Part shown: piece by piece, positions 54,553-62,507 of the stretch
Layout: every line of letters starts with the position of its first letter
How positions within the stretch are numbered: the stretch's first letter is position 1
NCBI RefSeq assembly: GCF_012769535.1
Contig: NZ_CP046565.1
Coordinates: 1,378,501 to 1,442,500, forward strand
Source: Methylococcus geothermalis
GTDB taxonomy: Bacteria > Pseudomonadota > Gammaproteobacteria > Methylococcales > Methylococcaceae
Direction: 5' to 3'
DNA: 64,000 nucleotides
Notes under the pieces: model-generated
What the model was told of the DNA's origin: nothing
Database searches by the model: none
What the model saw: only the letters and a program-made list of their open reading frames with translations
Translations under genes and position numbers: made by a program

Positions 54553-55914
54553 TTGTTACGCGCACTCGCATTATCGACGCTATGTCTGGGATTACCCGAG
54601 CTTGCCATGGCAGAAGAAGCCGGGAACCTCGATCTTACCGCTACCCACCGCGGATTATACTGTGTTCTGATCTTCATCGTGGCCTACGCCTTCGTGATGA
54701 CCGAAGAGTTCACCCATCTTCGGAAGTCCAAGCCGGTCATCCTCGCCGCCGGCATCATCTGGGCGCAGGTCGCTTACATGGCCAGCGCCGCCGGCGTCGC
54801 CGCCGAGGCGGTGCACCAGGCATTCGAGCACGACCTCAAGGAATACGCGGAACTGATGCTGTTCCTGCTGGTCGCCATGACCTACATCAACGCCATGGCC
54901 GAACGCAACGTGTTCGAAGCGCTGCGTTCCTGGCTGGTATCCCGCAAGTTCGGCTACCGCAAGCTGTTCTGGATCACCGGCATCATCACCTTCTTCCTGT
55001 CTTCGGTGGCCGACAACCTGACCTCGGCTCTCCTGGTCGGCGCAGTGGTGATGGCGGTAGGCGCGAAGAGCCCCAAATTCGTCAGCTTGGGGTTCATCAA
55101 TCTGGTGATCGCAGCCAATGCCGGCGGCGCCTTCAGCCCCTTCGGCGACATCACCACCCTGATGGTGTGGCAGGCCGGCAAGGCGGAGTTCTTCGACTTC
55201 TTCGAGCTTTTCATCCCTTCGGTGGTGAACTTCGTCGTCCCGGCCGCCTTCATGCACTTCGCGATTCCGAACGAACTGCCGGAATTTCCGGAGGAAGAAG
55301 TCGTCACCATGAAGCCCGGCGCCCTGCTGATCTGCGGCCTGTTCGTGCTGACCATCGGGATCGCCGTCAGCTTCAAGCAGTTCCTCCACCTGCCGCCGTT
55401 CCTGGGCATGATGGTCGGTCTGTCGATCCTGATGTTCTACGGTTACCGTCTCAAGCTGTATTTCCCCGGCGTCGATGGCGACAAGTTCGATGTGTTCGCC
55501 AACGTCCGCGATGCCGAATGGGATACGCTGCTGTTCTTCTTCGGCGTGGTGTTCGCGGTCGGCGGCCTGGGCTATATCGGTTATCTGGAGCTGGCTTCCG
55601 TGGCGATGTACGACGGCCTGGGCGCGACCACGGCCAACATCATCGTCGGTCTGCTGTCCGCGGTGGTCGACAATATCCCCGTGATGTTCGCGGTGCTGAA
55701 CATGAATCCGGAGATGGACATCTACCAGTGGATGCTGGTCACCCTGACTGCGGGCGTGGGCGGTTCCATGCTGTCGGTGGGTTCGGCGGCGGGGGTGGCG
55801 CTGATGGGGACTTCACGCGGCATGTACACCTTCTTCAGCCATCTGAAATGGACCCCCGCGGTGGCTGCCGGTTATGTCGCCAGCATCATGACGCACTATT
55901 TCATCAACGGCTGA
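54553..55914 (+). CDS. nhaD: Na+/H+ antiporter NhaD
   Basis: Inner-membrane sodium/proton antiporter for sodium and pH homeostasis. The 453-residue protein starts at a TTG behind AGAGGATTAGG and has about twelve hydrophobic segments. Signature stretches of the NhaD type are LSSVADNLTSALLVGAVVMA, INLVIAANAGGAFSPFGDIT and LLSAVVDNIPVMFAVLNM, which contain the conserved Asp residues expected for ion binding. The first segment may be a cleaved signal (LCLGLPELAMAEEAG). It stands alone, ending at a strong terminator. Confidence 0.94.
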   Translation: MLRALALSTLCLGLPELAMAEEAGNLDLTATHRGLYCVLIFIVAYAFVMTEEFTHLRKSKPVILAAGIIWAQVAYMASAAGVAAEAVHQAFEHDLKEYAELMLFLLVAMTYINAMAERNVFEALRSWLVSRKFGYRKLFWITGIITFFLSSVADNLTSALLVGAVVMAVGAKSPKFVSLGFINLVIAANAGGAFSPFGDITTLMVWQAGKAEFFDFFELFIPSVVNFVVPAAFMHFAIPNELPEFPEEEVVTMKPGALLICGLFVLTIGIAVSFKQFLHLPPFLGMMVGLSILMFYGYRLKLYFPGVDGDKFDVFANVRDAEWDTLLFFFGVVFAVGGLGYIGYLELASVAMYDGLGATTANIIVGLLSAVVDNIPVMFAVLNMNPEMDIYQWMLVTLTAGVGGSMLSVGSAAGVALMGTSRGMYTFFSHLKWTPAVAAGYVASIMTHYFING

Positions 55915-55926
55915 TCCTTACCGTTC

Positions 55927-55995
55927 GGGCCGTCCTGAAGGACGGCCCGGAGGCTGGACGACAAAAGCCTGCGGTTTCGGCCGCGGGCTTTTTTT
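55927..55995 (+). terminator. Double hairpin terminator between convergent nhaD and the alpha-E gene
   Basis: A first perfect 9-bp stem (GGGCCGTCC / GGACGGCCC, TGAA loop, 55927-55948) is followed by a second hairpin AAAGCC-GCGG / CCGC-GGCTTT (55964-55992) running into TTTTTTT. The second is the effective terminator for nhaD. Confidence 0.85.
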
Positions 55996-56009
55996 GTGGC
56001 CGGCGTCTG

Positions 56010-56981
56010 CTACGTGTCGCAGCAGGCGCGCTGCATCTGCTGTGACGACAGCTTGTCTCCGTCGAAATAGCAGCCGCACAAGGTGTCGTGGATTTCGCCC
56101 AGCTTGATCTGCAGGTCGTCGATGAAACGGTGCAGCTCGGCGTGCCGGCGGGATTCCTCATCCTGCAACAGGCCGATGGCTTCGGCAAGTTTGTCGCGGA
56201 CGCGGCCGCCTTGTGGCAGATGGTCGAGCGCATCCTGCATGTCGCGCAGGCAATAATGACAGGAACGAGGAAACAGGGTGTCCTCCATGAGGAACTTCAC
56301 CACGGAGTCGCGTCCGACCGCGGTCTGGCAATGGCGCCGGTACATGTGGTATGCCGTCATCGATTTCAGCACGCTCATCCACAGGAGGTTTTCAAAGGGC
56401 TTCAGGCTTTCCTTGGCATCGGGCGAGAGATCGCCCCAGCGGACGTCGAGAATGCGGGTGGTCATGTCGGCGCGCTCCAGGTCGCAGCCGAGCCGGACGA
56501 ATTCATAGGCCTCGTCGTGGCTCATGGTGCCGGCAATCAACCCGGCGACACCTTGCACGCTGAGGATGATCTCGTCGAGATAGGCGAAGCGGCGTTTCGG
56601 CGATTCGCTATCCGGTACTCGTGCCGTGGCCTTGAGATAGAGTTCGTTGATCTGCTCCCAACCTTCGCGCTGGAGGATGTCCCGGATACTGCGGGCATTC
56701 TCGCGGGCGGCGCGCAGTGAGCTGATGATCGAGCCGGGGTTGCGGGCGTCCGAAATCAGGAAACGGGTGATCTGGCTTTCGGCCGGAACCGGATAGAGCG
56801 CCTTGAACACGGTTTCGCTGTCGGTGATGGTGAGCAGCGAATTCCAGCTGGGCCGGATGTCCTTGGGGAGATCCAGCATCATGTTCGCGTTGGCGTTGAT
56901 CATGCGGGCCGTGTTTTCCGCCCGCTCCAGGTAGCGCGACATCCAGTAGAGGCTTTCCGCGACTCGTGACAGCATCGCCAT
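56010..56981 (-). CDS. Alpha-E domain protein (DUF403) of the Anbu cluster
   Basis: A 323-residue, almost entirely helical alpha-E protein (MLSRVAESLYWMSRYLERAENTARM, GCDLERADMTTRILDVRW). The family is regularly encoded with circularly permuted ATP-grasp enzymes, transglutaminases and the Anbu protease, and is thought to take part in a peptide-forming or tagging system; no activity has been proved to my knowledge. It starts 1 base after the ATP-grasp stop, so the two are certainly one operon. The C-terminus is Cys-rich (CGCYFDG, CCDT). Confidence 0.92.
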   Translation of the reverse strand: MAMLSRVAESLYWMSRYLERAENTARMINANANMMLDLPKDIRPSWNSLLTITDSETVFKALYPVPAESQITRFLISDARNPGSIISSLRAARENARSIRDILQREGWEQINELYLKATARVPDSESPKRRFAYLDEIILSVQGVAGLIAGTMSHDEAYEFVRLGCDLERADMTTRILDVRWGDLSPDAKESLKPFENLLWMSVLKSMTAYHMYRRHCQTAVGRDSVVKFLMEDTLFPRSCHYCLRDMQDALDHLPQGGRVRDKLAEAIGLLQDEESRRHAELHRFIDDLQIKLGEIHDTLCGCYFDGDKLSSQQMQRACCDT

Positions 56982-56982
56982 G

Positions 56983-58434
56983 TCAGGCTCCTTCTCCGTC
57001 GATGATCCAGGTGTCCTTGCTGCCGCCCCCCTGGGAGGAGTTCACCACGGTCGAGCCTTTTTTCAGGGCGACCCGCGTCAACCCGCCATTGGTCACGTAA
57101 GTGTCCCGCCCGCTCAGGATGAAGGGACGCAGGTCCAAGTGGCGCGGCTCGGCCCGGTGGTCGACCAGGGTGGGGGCGGTGGACAGGGTGAGCATGGGCT
57201 GCGCCATGTAGTTGCGGGGATCGCGGCGGATGCGTTCGGCGAACTCTGCGCGTTGGTCGGGGCTGGCCTTGGGGCCGATCAACATGCCGTAACCGCCCGA
57301 CTCGTTGGCCGGCTTGACCACAAGCTGGTCGAGGTGGTCCAGGACGTACTGGCATTCGTCCGGATCGACGCAGCGGTACGAGGGCACATTGGGCAGGATG
57401 GGCTCCTCGTTCAGGTAATAGCGGATGATGTCGGGGACGTAGGTGTAGACCACCTTGTCGTCCGCCACACCCGCGCCCGGTGCATTGGCCAGCGCGATCT
57501 TGCCTTGCTTCCAGGCCCGCATCAGGCCCGGCACGCCGAGCACCGATTCCGGTTTGAAAGCTTCGGGGTCCAGGAACAGGTCGTCGATACGCCTGTACAC
57601 CACGTCGACCCGGTGCAGGCCCTCGATGGTGCGCATATAGACGCAGTCGTCGTCGCCGACCACGAGGTCGCGTCCTTCCACCAGTTCGGCGCCCATCTGC
57701 TGGGCGAGATAGGCGTGCTCGAAATAGGCCGAGTTGTAGACGCCCGGCGTCAGCACCACGATCTGGGGGTTATCCTTCTCCGGGGCCAGCGATGCCAGAC
57801 AGTGGCGGAGCTGTGATGGGTAATCGTCGACCGGGGCGATGGCATAGGATTCGAACAGCTCGGGCAGCACCCGCTTCATCACCAGGCGGTTCTCGAGCAT
57901 GTAGGAGACGCCGGACGGCACCCGCAGGTTGTCCTCCAGGACGTAGAACCGTCCGTCCCTGTCCTTGACCAGGTCGGTGCCGCAGATATGGGCCCAGACG
58001 CCGAGCGGCGGGTCTATGCCCACACATTCCGGCCGGAAGTTCTTGGAGTCGGCCAACAATTCGAGGGGGAACACGCCGTCCCGCACGATGTTCTGGCCGT
58101 GGTAGACGTCGTCGATGAACAGGTTGAGCGCGCGGGTGCGCTGTTTCAGTCCCCGTTCGACGGTTCGCCATTCGGCGGCGCGGATCAGCCGAGGAATGAT
58201 GTCGAACGGCCAGGCGCGGTCGATGGAGCCTTCGTTCTCGCAGTACACCGTGAAGGTGATGCCCATGCTCAGGATTTCGGCCTCGGCGGCGGCCTTGCGT
58301 TCCTGGATGTCCGTTTCGGAGAAACTGTCGAGATGGTCGAACAAGGCGCGGGCATGGGGCCGGGCGGCGCCGTCATCGTCGATCAGCTCATCGAAACATG
58401 CCGGGTTGGGGTAGTCTTGCAGGGCTAAGCTCAT
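56983..58434 (-). CDS. Circularly permuted ATP-grasp protein (DUF404/DUF407) of the Anbu cluster
   Basis: A 483-residue ATP-grasp enzyme of the permuted type 2, predicted to form a peptide-like amide bond using ATP. The ATG at 58434 (MSLALQDYPNPACFDELID) gives the normal length; the open frame beyond to 58635 is unrelated. Motifs include FYVLEDNLRVPSGVSYMLENR, VVLTPGVYNSAYFEHAYLAQ, RTIEGLHRVDVVYRRIDD and LVVKPANESGGYGM. It is divergent from the Anbu gene and co-directional with the alpha-E gene. Substrate unknown. Confidence 0.92.
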   Translation of the reverse strand: MSLALQDYPNPACFDELIDDDGAARPHARALFDHLDSFSETDIQERKAAAEAEILSMGITFTVYCENEGSIDRAWPFDIIPRLIRAAEWRTVERGLKQRTRALNLFIDDVYHGQNIVRDGVFPLELLADSKNFRPECVGIDPPLGVWAHICGTDLVKDRDGRFYVLEDNLRVPSGVSYMLENRLVMKRVLPELFESYAIAPVDDYPSQLRHCLASLAPEKDNPQIVVLTPGVYNSAYFEHAYLAQQMGAELVEGRDLVVGDDDCVYMRTIEGLHRVDVVYRRIDDLFLDPEAFKPESVLGVPGLMRAWKQGKIALANAPGAGVADDKVVYTYVPDIIRYYLNEEPILPNVPSYRCVDPDECQYVLDHLDQLVVKPANESGGYGMLIGPKASPDQRAEFAERIRRDPRNYMAQPMLTLSTAPTLVDHRAEPRHLDLRPFILSGRDTYVTNGGLTRVALKKGSTVVNSSQGGGSKDTWIIDGEGA

Positions 58435-58760
58435 GATCGTGCTTCGATCCTTGGAGGCGAAAGTTTTATGAACGCGGGATTGGCCGTCGCGATGCCGGAG
58501 GCTCGTGTCCTTCAAAAGGATGCTAGCGATTTCCGGGCCATCCCAAGCACCGCGCCGTCTTTTCGGTGTTTTCCGGAGCCGGACTTTCGGCGGCGTTGGT
58601 TCCGGAGCCGGTTTGGGGCGGGCCGGGAACCCCATGCGCCCATTCGGTGCAGGCGCGGAAGCCGGTCGGCTCTTGCGGGACGGCTACGGCTTGAGATCGA
58701 GGGCCGTTTCGAGCTAGAGTCCTTTGGCTCAACCGCGCAGATCACACGTAAGGAAACCCG
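58435..58760. other. Divergent control region between the ATP-grasp and Anbu genes
   Basis: A 326-base gap. No convincing gene or strong promoter box is seen. An Arg-rich frame (58468-58764) on the plus strand overlaps the Anbu ATG but resembles no family. The region must hold the promoters of both units. Confidence 0.5.
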
Positions 58761-59492
58761 ATGACTTACTGCCTTGCCATCAAGGTCGACGAAGGGCTGG
58801 TATTCGCCTCCGATTCCCGCACTCATGCCGGTGTCGATTACGCCAGCGTCTACAGCAAGATGTACCGCTTCGACTTGCACAGCGACCGCATGATGGTCAT
58901 CCTGGCCGCCGGCAACCTGGCGACGACGCAGGCGTTGATCAATCTCATACGACGCGATCTGGAAAATCCGGGAGCGCTCTACAATCTGAATACGGCGGCC
59001 TATTTATACGACGCCGCGTCCTACATAGGCGGAACCAGCGTGCGGGTTCAGGAGCAACACGCCAGCGCGATGCAACGCTGCGGCATCTCCGGCGAGGCCA
59101 GTTTCATCCTGGGCGGCCAGATCCAGGGCCAGCCGCCGGAAATCTATCTCATCTATCCTCAGGGCAACTACATCACGGCGTCGCCCGAGAATCCCTATCT
59201 GCAGGTCGGCGAGACCAAGTACGGCAAGCCGATTCTCGACCGGATCATTGCCCCGGCCACGACGCTCGAAGATGCGGCGCGCTGCGCCCTGGTCTCCATC
59301 GATTCGACCATGCGCAGCAACATTTCGGTCGGCCCGCCGATAGAGATCGCCATCTACCGGCGGGATTCCTTCGCCATTGGCCATTATCTCCAGCTGGATT
59401 ATTCCAGCCCCCTTTACGCTTCGATCCAGAAACAATGGGCGGAAGGCATACGCAATGCGTTCAGCCTGCTGCCGCGGTTCGAGTGGGAATAA
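58761..59492 (+). CDS. Anbu-type proteasome-related protease
   Basis: A 243-residue Ntn-hydrolase of the Anbu ('ancestral beta subunit') family. The protein begins MTYCLAIKVDEGLVFASDSRTHAG, so removal of Met would expose Thr2 as the nucleophile, with the conserved Asp of ASDSRT nearby. In other bacteria Anbu forms oligomeric rings in the cytoplasm; proteolytic activity has been hard to show. The AAGGAAA site precedes the ATG. The ATP-grasp and alpha-E genes are divergent neighbours; the transglutaminase that often completes the set is not in the window. Confidence 0.93.
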   Translation: MTYCLAIKVDEGLVFASDSRTHAGVDYASVYSKMYRFDLHSDRMMVILAAGNLATTQALINLIRRDLENPGALYNLNTAAYLYDAASYIGGTSVRVQEQHASAMQRCGISGEASFILGGQIQGQPPEIYLIYPQGNYITASPENPYLQVGETKYGKPILDRIIAPATTLEDAARCALVSIDSTMRSNISVGPPIEIAIYRRDSFAIGHYLQLDYSSPLYASIQKQWAEGIRNAFSLLPRFEWE

Positions 59493-59507
59493 ACCGAGTC
59501 GGCCGGC

Positions 59508-59903
59508 TCAGAACAGGAGCAGGAGGGCCAGCAGGCCGATGACCGAGCCGATCAGGATGAGTTTCAGCCTATGGCGAAGGTACCAGGCTTTGGCCTGGTC
59601 GACCGTTTCGTGCCAGTAATCCTCGATCTGCCGGATGCGATCGTTCCACTCTCGGGCGATCTTGCCGGCCACCATCGTCCCCAGCCAGACGAGGACGCCG
59701 ACCGCCAGCCAAGCCGTAAGAACCTGGGCGCCGCGCGGCGTGAGGCCGAGCATGGCTTCGAACACCGTGTCGAGCAGCATCTCCAGGGCTTCGAGAAGCA
59801 GTTCGAAGGTATGTGACAGGACTTCCACCACGAGTTCGCCTTCTATGGCGATGACGAGCAGAACCACGAAAGTGACGAAGAGATAGAATTTGCCCGCACG
59901 CAT
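59508..59903 (-). CDS. Small membrane protein, 131 aa, unknown function
   Basis: I do not recognise this family. From the ATG at 59903 there is an N-terminal hydrophobic helix (about residues 7-21), an amphipathic acidic stretch rich in Leu/Glu, a second helix (about 62-80, WLAVGVLVWLGTMVAG), a charged linker (KIAREWNDRIRQIEDYWHETVDQ) and a C-terminal helix (about 113-131). It is convergent with the Anbu gene, 15 bases from its end. The frame remains open far upstream only as the antisense of the aminotransferase gene. Confidence 0.65.
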   Translation of the reverse strand: MRAGKFYLFVTFVVLLVIAIEGELVVEVLSHTFELLLEALEMLLDTVFEAMLGLTPRGAQVLTAWLAVGVLVWLGTMVAGKIAREWNDRIRQIEDYWHETVDQAKAWYLRHRLKLILIGSVIGLLALLLLF

Positions 59904-60041
59904 GAGTCCGAACTTACGCCGCCTGGTTGATGGATGGGTGAAAAATCGGCCGACCGCTCTATGCCCCAACGAGCAGATCCACAACGCCCGGATTTTAACC
60001 GTAAAATGGAATTTTTTCCGTCCGGGTTGACAGAGGATGCG

Positions 60042-61244
60042 ATGAGCCGGCGACAGCATGAGTCTGGCGAGGGGCCCGTGGGAGCGGTGCAAAGTGGCTG
60101 TCTGGCCGATGGCATCCGGCCATTCCAGGTCATGGAGATCCTGGCGCGCGCCAGGCAATTGGAAGCATCCGGCCGTTCCGTCGTCCACCTCGAGATCGGC
60201 GAGCCGGATTTCCCCACGCCTGAGCCGGTGACCGCAGCAGCCATTCGTTTCCTGGCCGACGGGCAGGTGCGCTATACGCCTGCCGCCGGGCTGCCCGAGC
60301 TGCGGGAGCGCATCGCGAGGTTCTACCGCGATCGCTACGGCGTGACGGTAGCGCCGCAGCGGATATTCCTCACCCCGGGCGCTTCGGGTGCGTTTTCCCT
60401 GGTGCTGGCGGCCGTCTTGTCGCCCGGACGGCGGGTCATGCTGGCCGACCCCGGTTATCCCTGTTATTCCAATTTCGTGCGCCTGTATTCGGGTGACCCG
60501 CATGCCGTGCCGGTGGGGCCGGAGCAGGACTTCCACCTGAACGCGGCCTTGTGCCGGGCGCATGGCGGGGGAGAGGTACCGCTGGCGATCAGCGCCTCGC
60601 CTTCCAATCCGACCGGCACGGTCATGAATGCGGCGGTTCTGCGGGAGCTGGTCGAATGGTTCGAGGCTGAGGGCGGGGTGTTCATCTCGGACGAGATTTA
60701 CCACGGATTGGAGTACGGCCGACGCTCGGCCAGCGCGCTGGAGTTCGGCGGGAATGCGTTCGTCGTCAACAGCTTTTCGAAATATTTCGGCATGACCGGC
60801 TGGCGGCTGGGCTGGCTGATCGTGCCGGAGGCATACACGGCGGCCGTGGAGCGGGTGGCCCAGAATATCTTCATCTCGGCGCCCACGCTCTCGCAGCACG
60901 CGGCCTTGGCGGCATTTTCGGACCAAAGCTTCGCCGAACTGGAACGCCGCCGCCGGGCTTTCGAGGTGCGCAGGGATTTCCTGTGGGAGGCGTTGGTGAA
61001 GCTGGGGTTCCGGGTGCCGGTCCAGCCGGCCGGAGCATTCTACATCTACGCCGACTGCTCGGCGTTGACCGAAGACAGCGCCGAGTTGGCGGCTGCCCTG
61101 CTGGAACACGAAGGCGTCGCGGTCACGCCGGGTAAGGATTTCGGCGTCCAGGCGCCGGAACGGTACCTGCGCTTCGCCTACACGGCCGACGTTCCGGTGC
61201 TGCGGGAGGCGGTCGAAAGGATGCGCCGCTTCGTCGGCGGCTGA
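60042..61244 (+). CDS. PLP-dependent aminotransferase (class I/II)
   Basis: A 400-residue fold-type I aminotransferase. Key marks: VHLEIGEPDFPTPEPV near the N-terminus, the SPSNPTGTVM motif, the aspartate/tyrosine pair in FISDEIYHGLEY, the PLP-binding Lys in NSFSKYFGMTGWRLGW and the Arg in ERYLRFAYT. The exact substrate cannot be read from sequence; aspartate, alanine or aromatic specificity are all possible. The ATG at 60042 has GAGG upstream. It is convergent with plsC. Confidence 0.9.
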   Translation: MSRRQHESGEGPVGAVQSGCLADGIRPFQVMEILARARQLEASGRSVVHLEIGEPDFPTPEPVTAAAIRFLADGQVRYTPAAGLPELRERIARFYRDRYGVTVAPQRIFLTPGASGAFSLVLAAVLSPGRRVMLADPGYPCYSNFVRLYSGDPHAVPVGPEQDFHLNAALCRAHGGGEVPLAISASPSNPTGTVMNAAVLRELVEWFEAEGGVFISDEIYHGLEYGRRSASALEFGGNAFVVNSFSKYFGMTGWRLGWLIVPEAYTAAVERVAQNIFISAPTLSQHAALAAFSDQSFAELERRRRAFEVRRDFLWEALVKLGFRVPVQPAGAFYIYADCSALTEDSAELAAALLEHEGVAVTPGKDFGVQAPERYLRFAYTADVPVLREAVERMRRFVGG

Positions 61245-61254
61245 AAGGCCGGGA

Positions 61255-61932
61255 TCAGGATGCCCGGCTGATCTCCTGCATCTGAGCTTCGATCCAGCGC
61301 TCGGCCTGGGCGGTGATTTCCGCCGCGTCGAACTTGGTGGCGTCGATCGGCGGTCCGATGCGGACCTGGATGGTGCCCGGATACTTCAGGAAGGCTCGGC
61401 GGCTCCAGTATTCGCCGGCATTGTGCGCCACCGGCACCACCGGGCAGCCGGCGCGGTGCGCCAGCATGGCGCCGCTGGCGCCGTAGTGCCCCTTCTTGCC
61501 GGGGGCGACGCGGGTGCCTTCCGGGAATACCACGACCCATAATCCTTCTCTCAGCCGCTTCACCCCGTCGTTCAACACCTGCTTGAGCGCCGCCGTCTTG
61601 TGCGCGCGGTTGATGGCGATAGGCTTGAGCGTCGCCATCGCCCAGCCCCAGACCGGCAGTCTCAGCAGCTCCTGCTTGAGGATGAAAACCAGGGGCGGGA
61701 AGATCACCTGCAGGGCGATGGTCTCCCAGGCCGACTGGTGCTTGCAGAGGATGACGCCGGGCTGGGCTGGAATGTTTTCCCGGCCCTGGACCTGGAAGTC
61801 CAGCCGGCACACGGTCTTCAGCATCCAGAGATTGAACCGGACCCAGCGATTGGCCAGCGCCCAGCGCACACGGAAGGCGAAGGGCCGGGCGGCGATCATG
61901 CACGGGCTGATCACGAAGGTGGACAAGATCAT
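61255..61932 (-). CDS. plsC: 1-acyl-sn-glycerol-3-phosphate acyltransferase (PlsC type)
   Basis: Acylates lysophosphatidate in phospholipid synthesis at the inner membrane. The acyltransferase motifs are CKHQSAWET (a His-x4-Glu form of the usual HxxxxD, as in other gammaproteobacterial members), the VVFPEGTRV block and a downstream PVVPVAHN. The ATG at 61932 gives 225 residues but cuts into the usual first membrane helix. Family-like sequence (LRSAVFFTG) continues upstream in frame, so a GTG at 61947 or a rarer start may be used. It overlaps or abuts the gmhB end and is in the glyS-gmhB-plsC order known from gammaproteobacteria. Confidence 0.88.
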   Translation of the reverse strand: MILSTFVISPCMIAARPFAFRVRWALANRWVRFNLWMLKTVCRLDFQVQGRENIPAQPGVILCKHQSAWETIALQVIFPPLVFILKQELLRLPVWGWAMATLKPIAINRAHKTAALKQVLNDGVKRLREGLWVVVFPEGTRVAPGKKGHYGASGAMLAHRAGCPVVPVAHNAGEYWSRRAFLKYPGTIQVRIGPPIDATKFDAAEITAQAERWIEAQMQEISRAS

Positions 61933-61966
61933 GCCCGTGAAGAACACCGCCGAGCGCAGGATGATC

Positions 61967-62506
61967 TCAAGCTTGGCTGAAGACGATATTTTGTGCGGCT
62001 GCATACAGGTTTGGGAAGGTGGGGACGTCGAGCTCGGGATTCCGGTCCAGCGTGCGCATGCCCTTGCCGGTTTCCACCAGCATCGGCGCGGCGCCCGCCG
62101 CCGTCGCCGCTTCGATATCGCGCAGCGAATCGCCGACGGCCGGCACACCGGCGAGTTCCACGCCGTATTTTTCGGCGAAGGCGCGGAACAGGCCGGGCCT
62201 GGGCTTGCGGCAGCCGCACATGTCTTCAGGACCGTGCGGGCATAGGAATACGTCGAAGATTTCGCCGCCGGCCTCCCGGACCGCCGTCCGCATCTTGTCG
62301 TGGATCGCTTCCAGCGTGGCGGGGCTGAACAACCGGCGGGCAATGCCGGACTGGTTGGTCAGTACCACCACCCGGAAGCCGTGGCGAGTCAGCAGCGCGA
62401 TGGCGTCGAGGCTGCCGGGGATCGGCCGCCATTCTTCCGGCGACTTGATGTAGTCGTCGGAGTCTTCGTTGATGACGCCATCCCGGTCCAGGATCACATA
62501 GCGCAT
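61967..62506 (-). CDS. gmhB: D-glycero-beta-D-manno-heptose-1,7-bisphosphate 7-phosphatase
   Basis: HAD-family phosphatase of ADP-heptose synthesis for the LPS core. The 179 residues have the nucleophile motif VILDRDGVINED (Asp7, Asp9), the second motif VLTNQSGIAR, the zinc loop CPHGPEDMCGCRKPRPG and the final VGDSLRDIEAA motif. It starts 1 base after the glyS stop and runs into plsC, so the three genes are one transcription unit. Confidence 0.95.
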   Translation of the reverse strand: MRYVILDRDGVINEDSDDYIKSPEEWRPIPGSLDAIALLTRHGFRVVVLTNQSGIARRLFSPATLEAIHDKMRTAVREAGGEIFDVFLCPHGPEDMCGCRKPRPGLFRAFAEKYGVELAGVPAVGDSLRDIEAATAAGAAPMLVETGKGMRTLDRNPELDVPTFPNLYAAAQNIVFSQA

Positions 62507-62507
62507 G

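Noticed and set aside
58468..58764. 98-codon plus-strand frame before the Anbu gene, with GGAGG upstream and an ATGA overlap
   Set aside because: The placement is tempting, but the product is Arg-rich and low in structure and resembles no family; it is more likely chance in a control region.
60028..60033. TTGACA just before the aminotransferase ATG as a promoter -35
   Set aside because: It is only 9 bases from the start codon, so the matching -10 would lie inside the gene.
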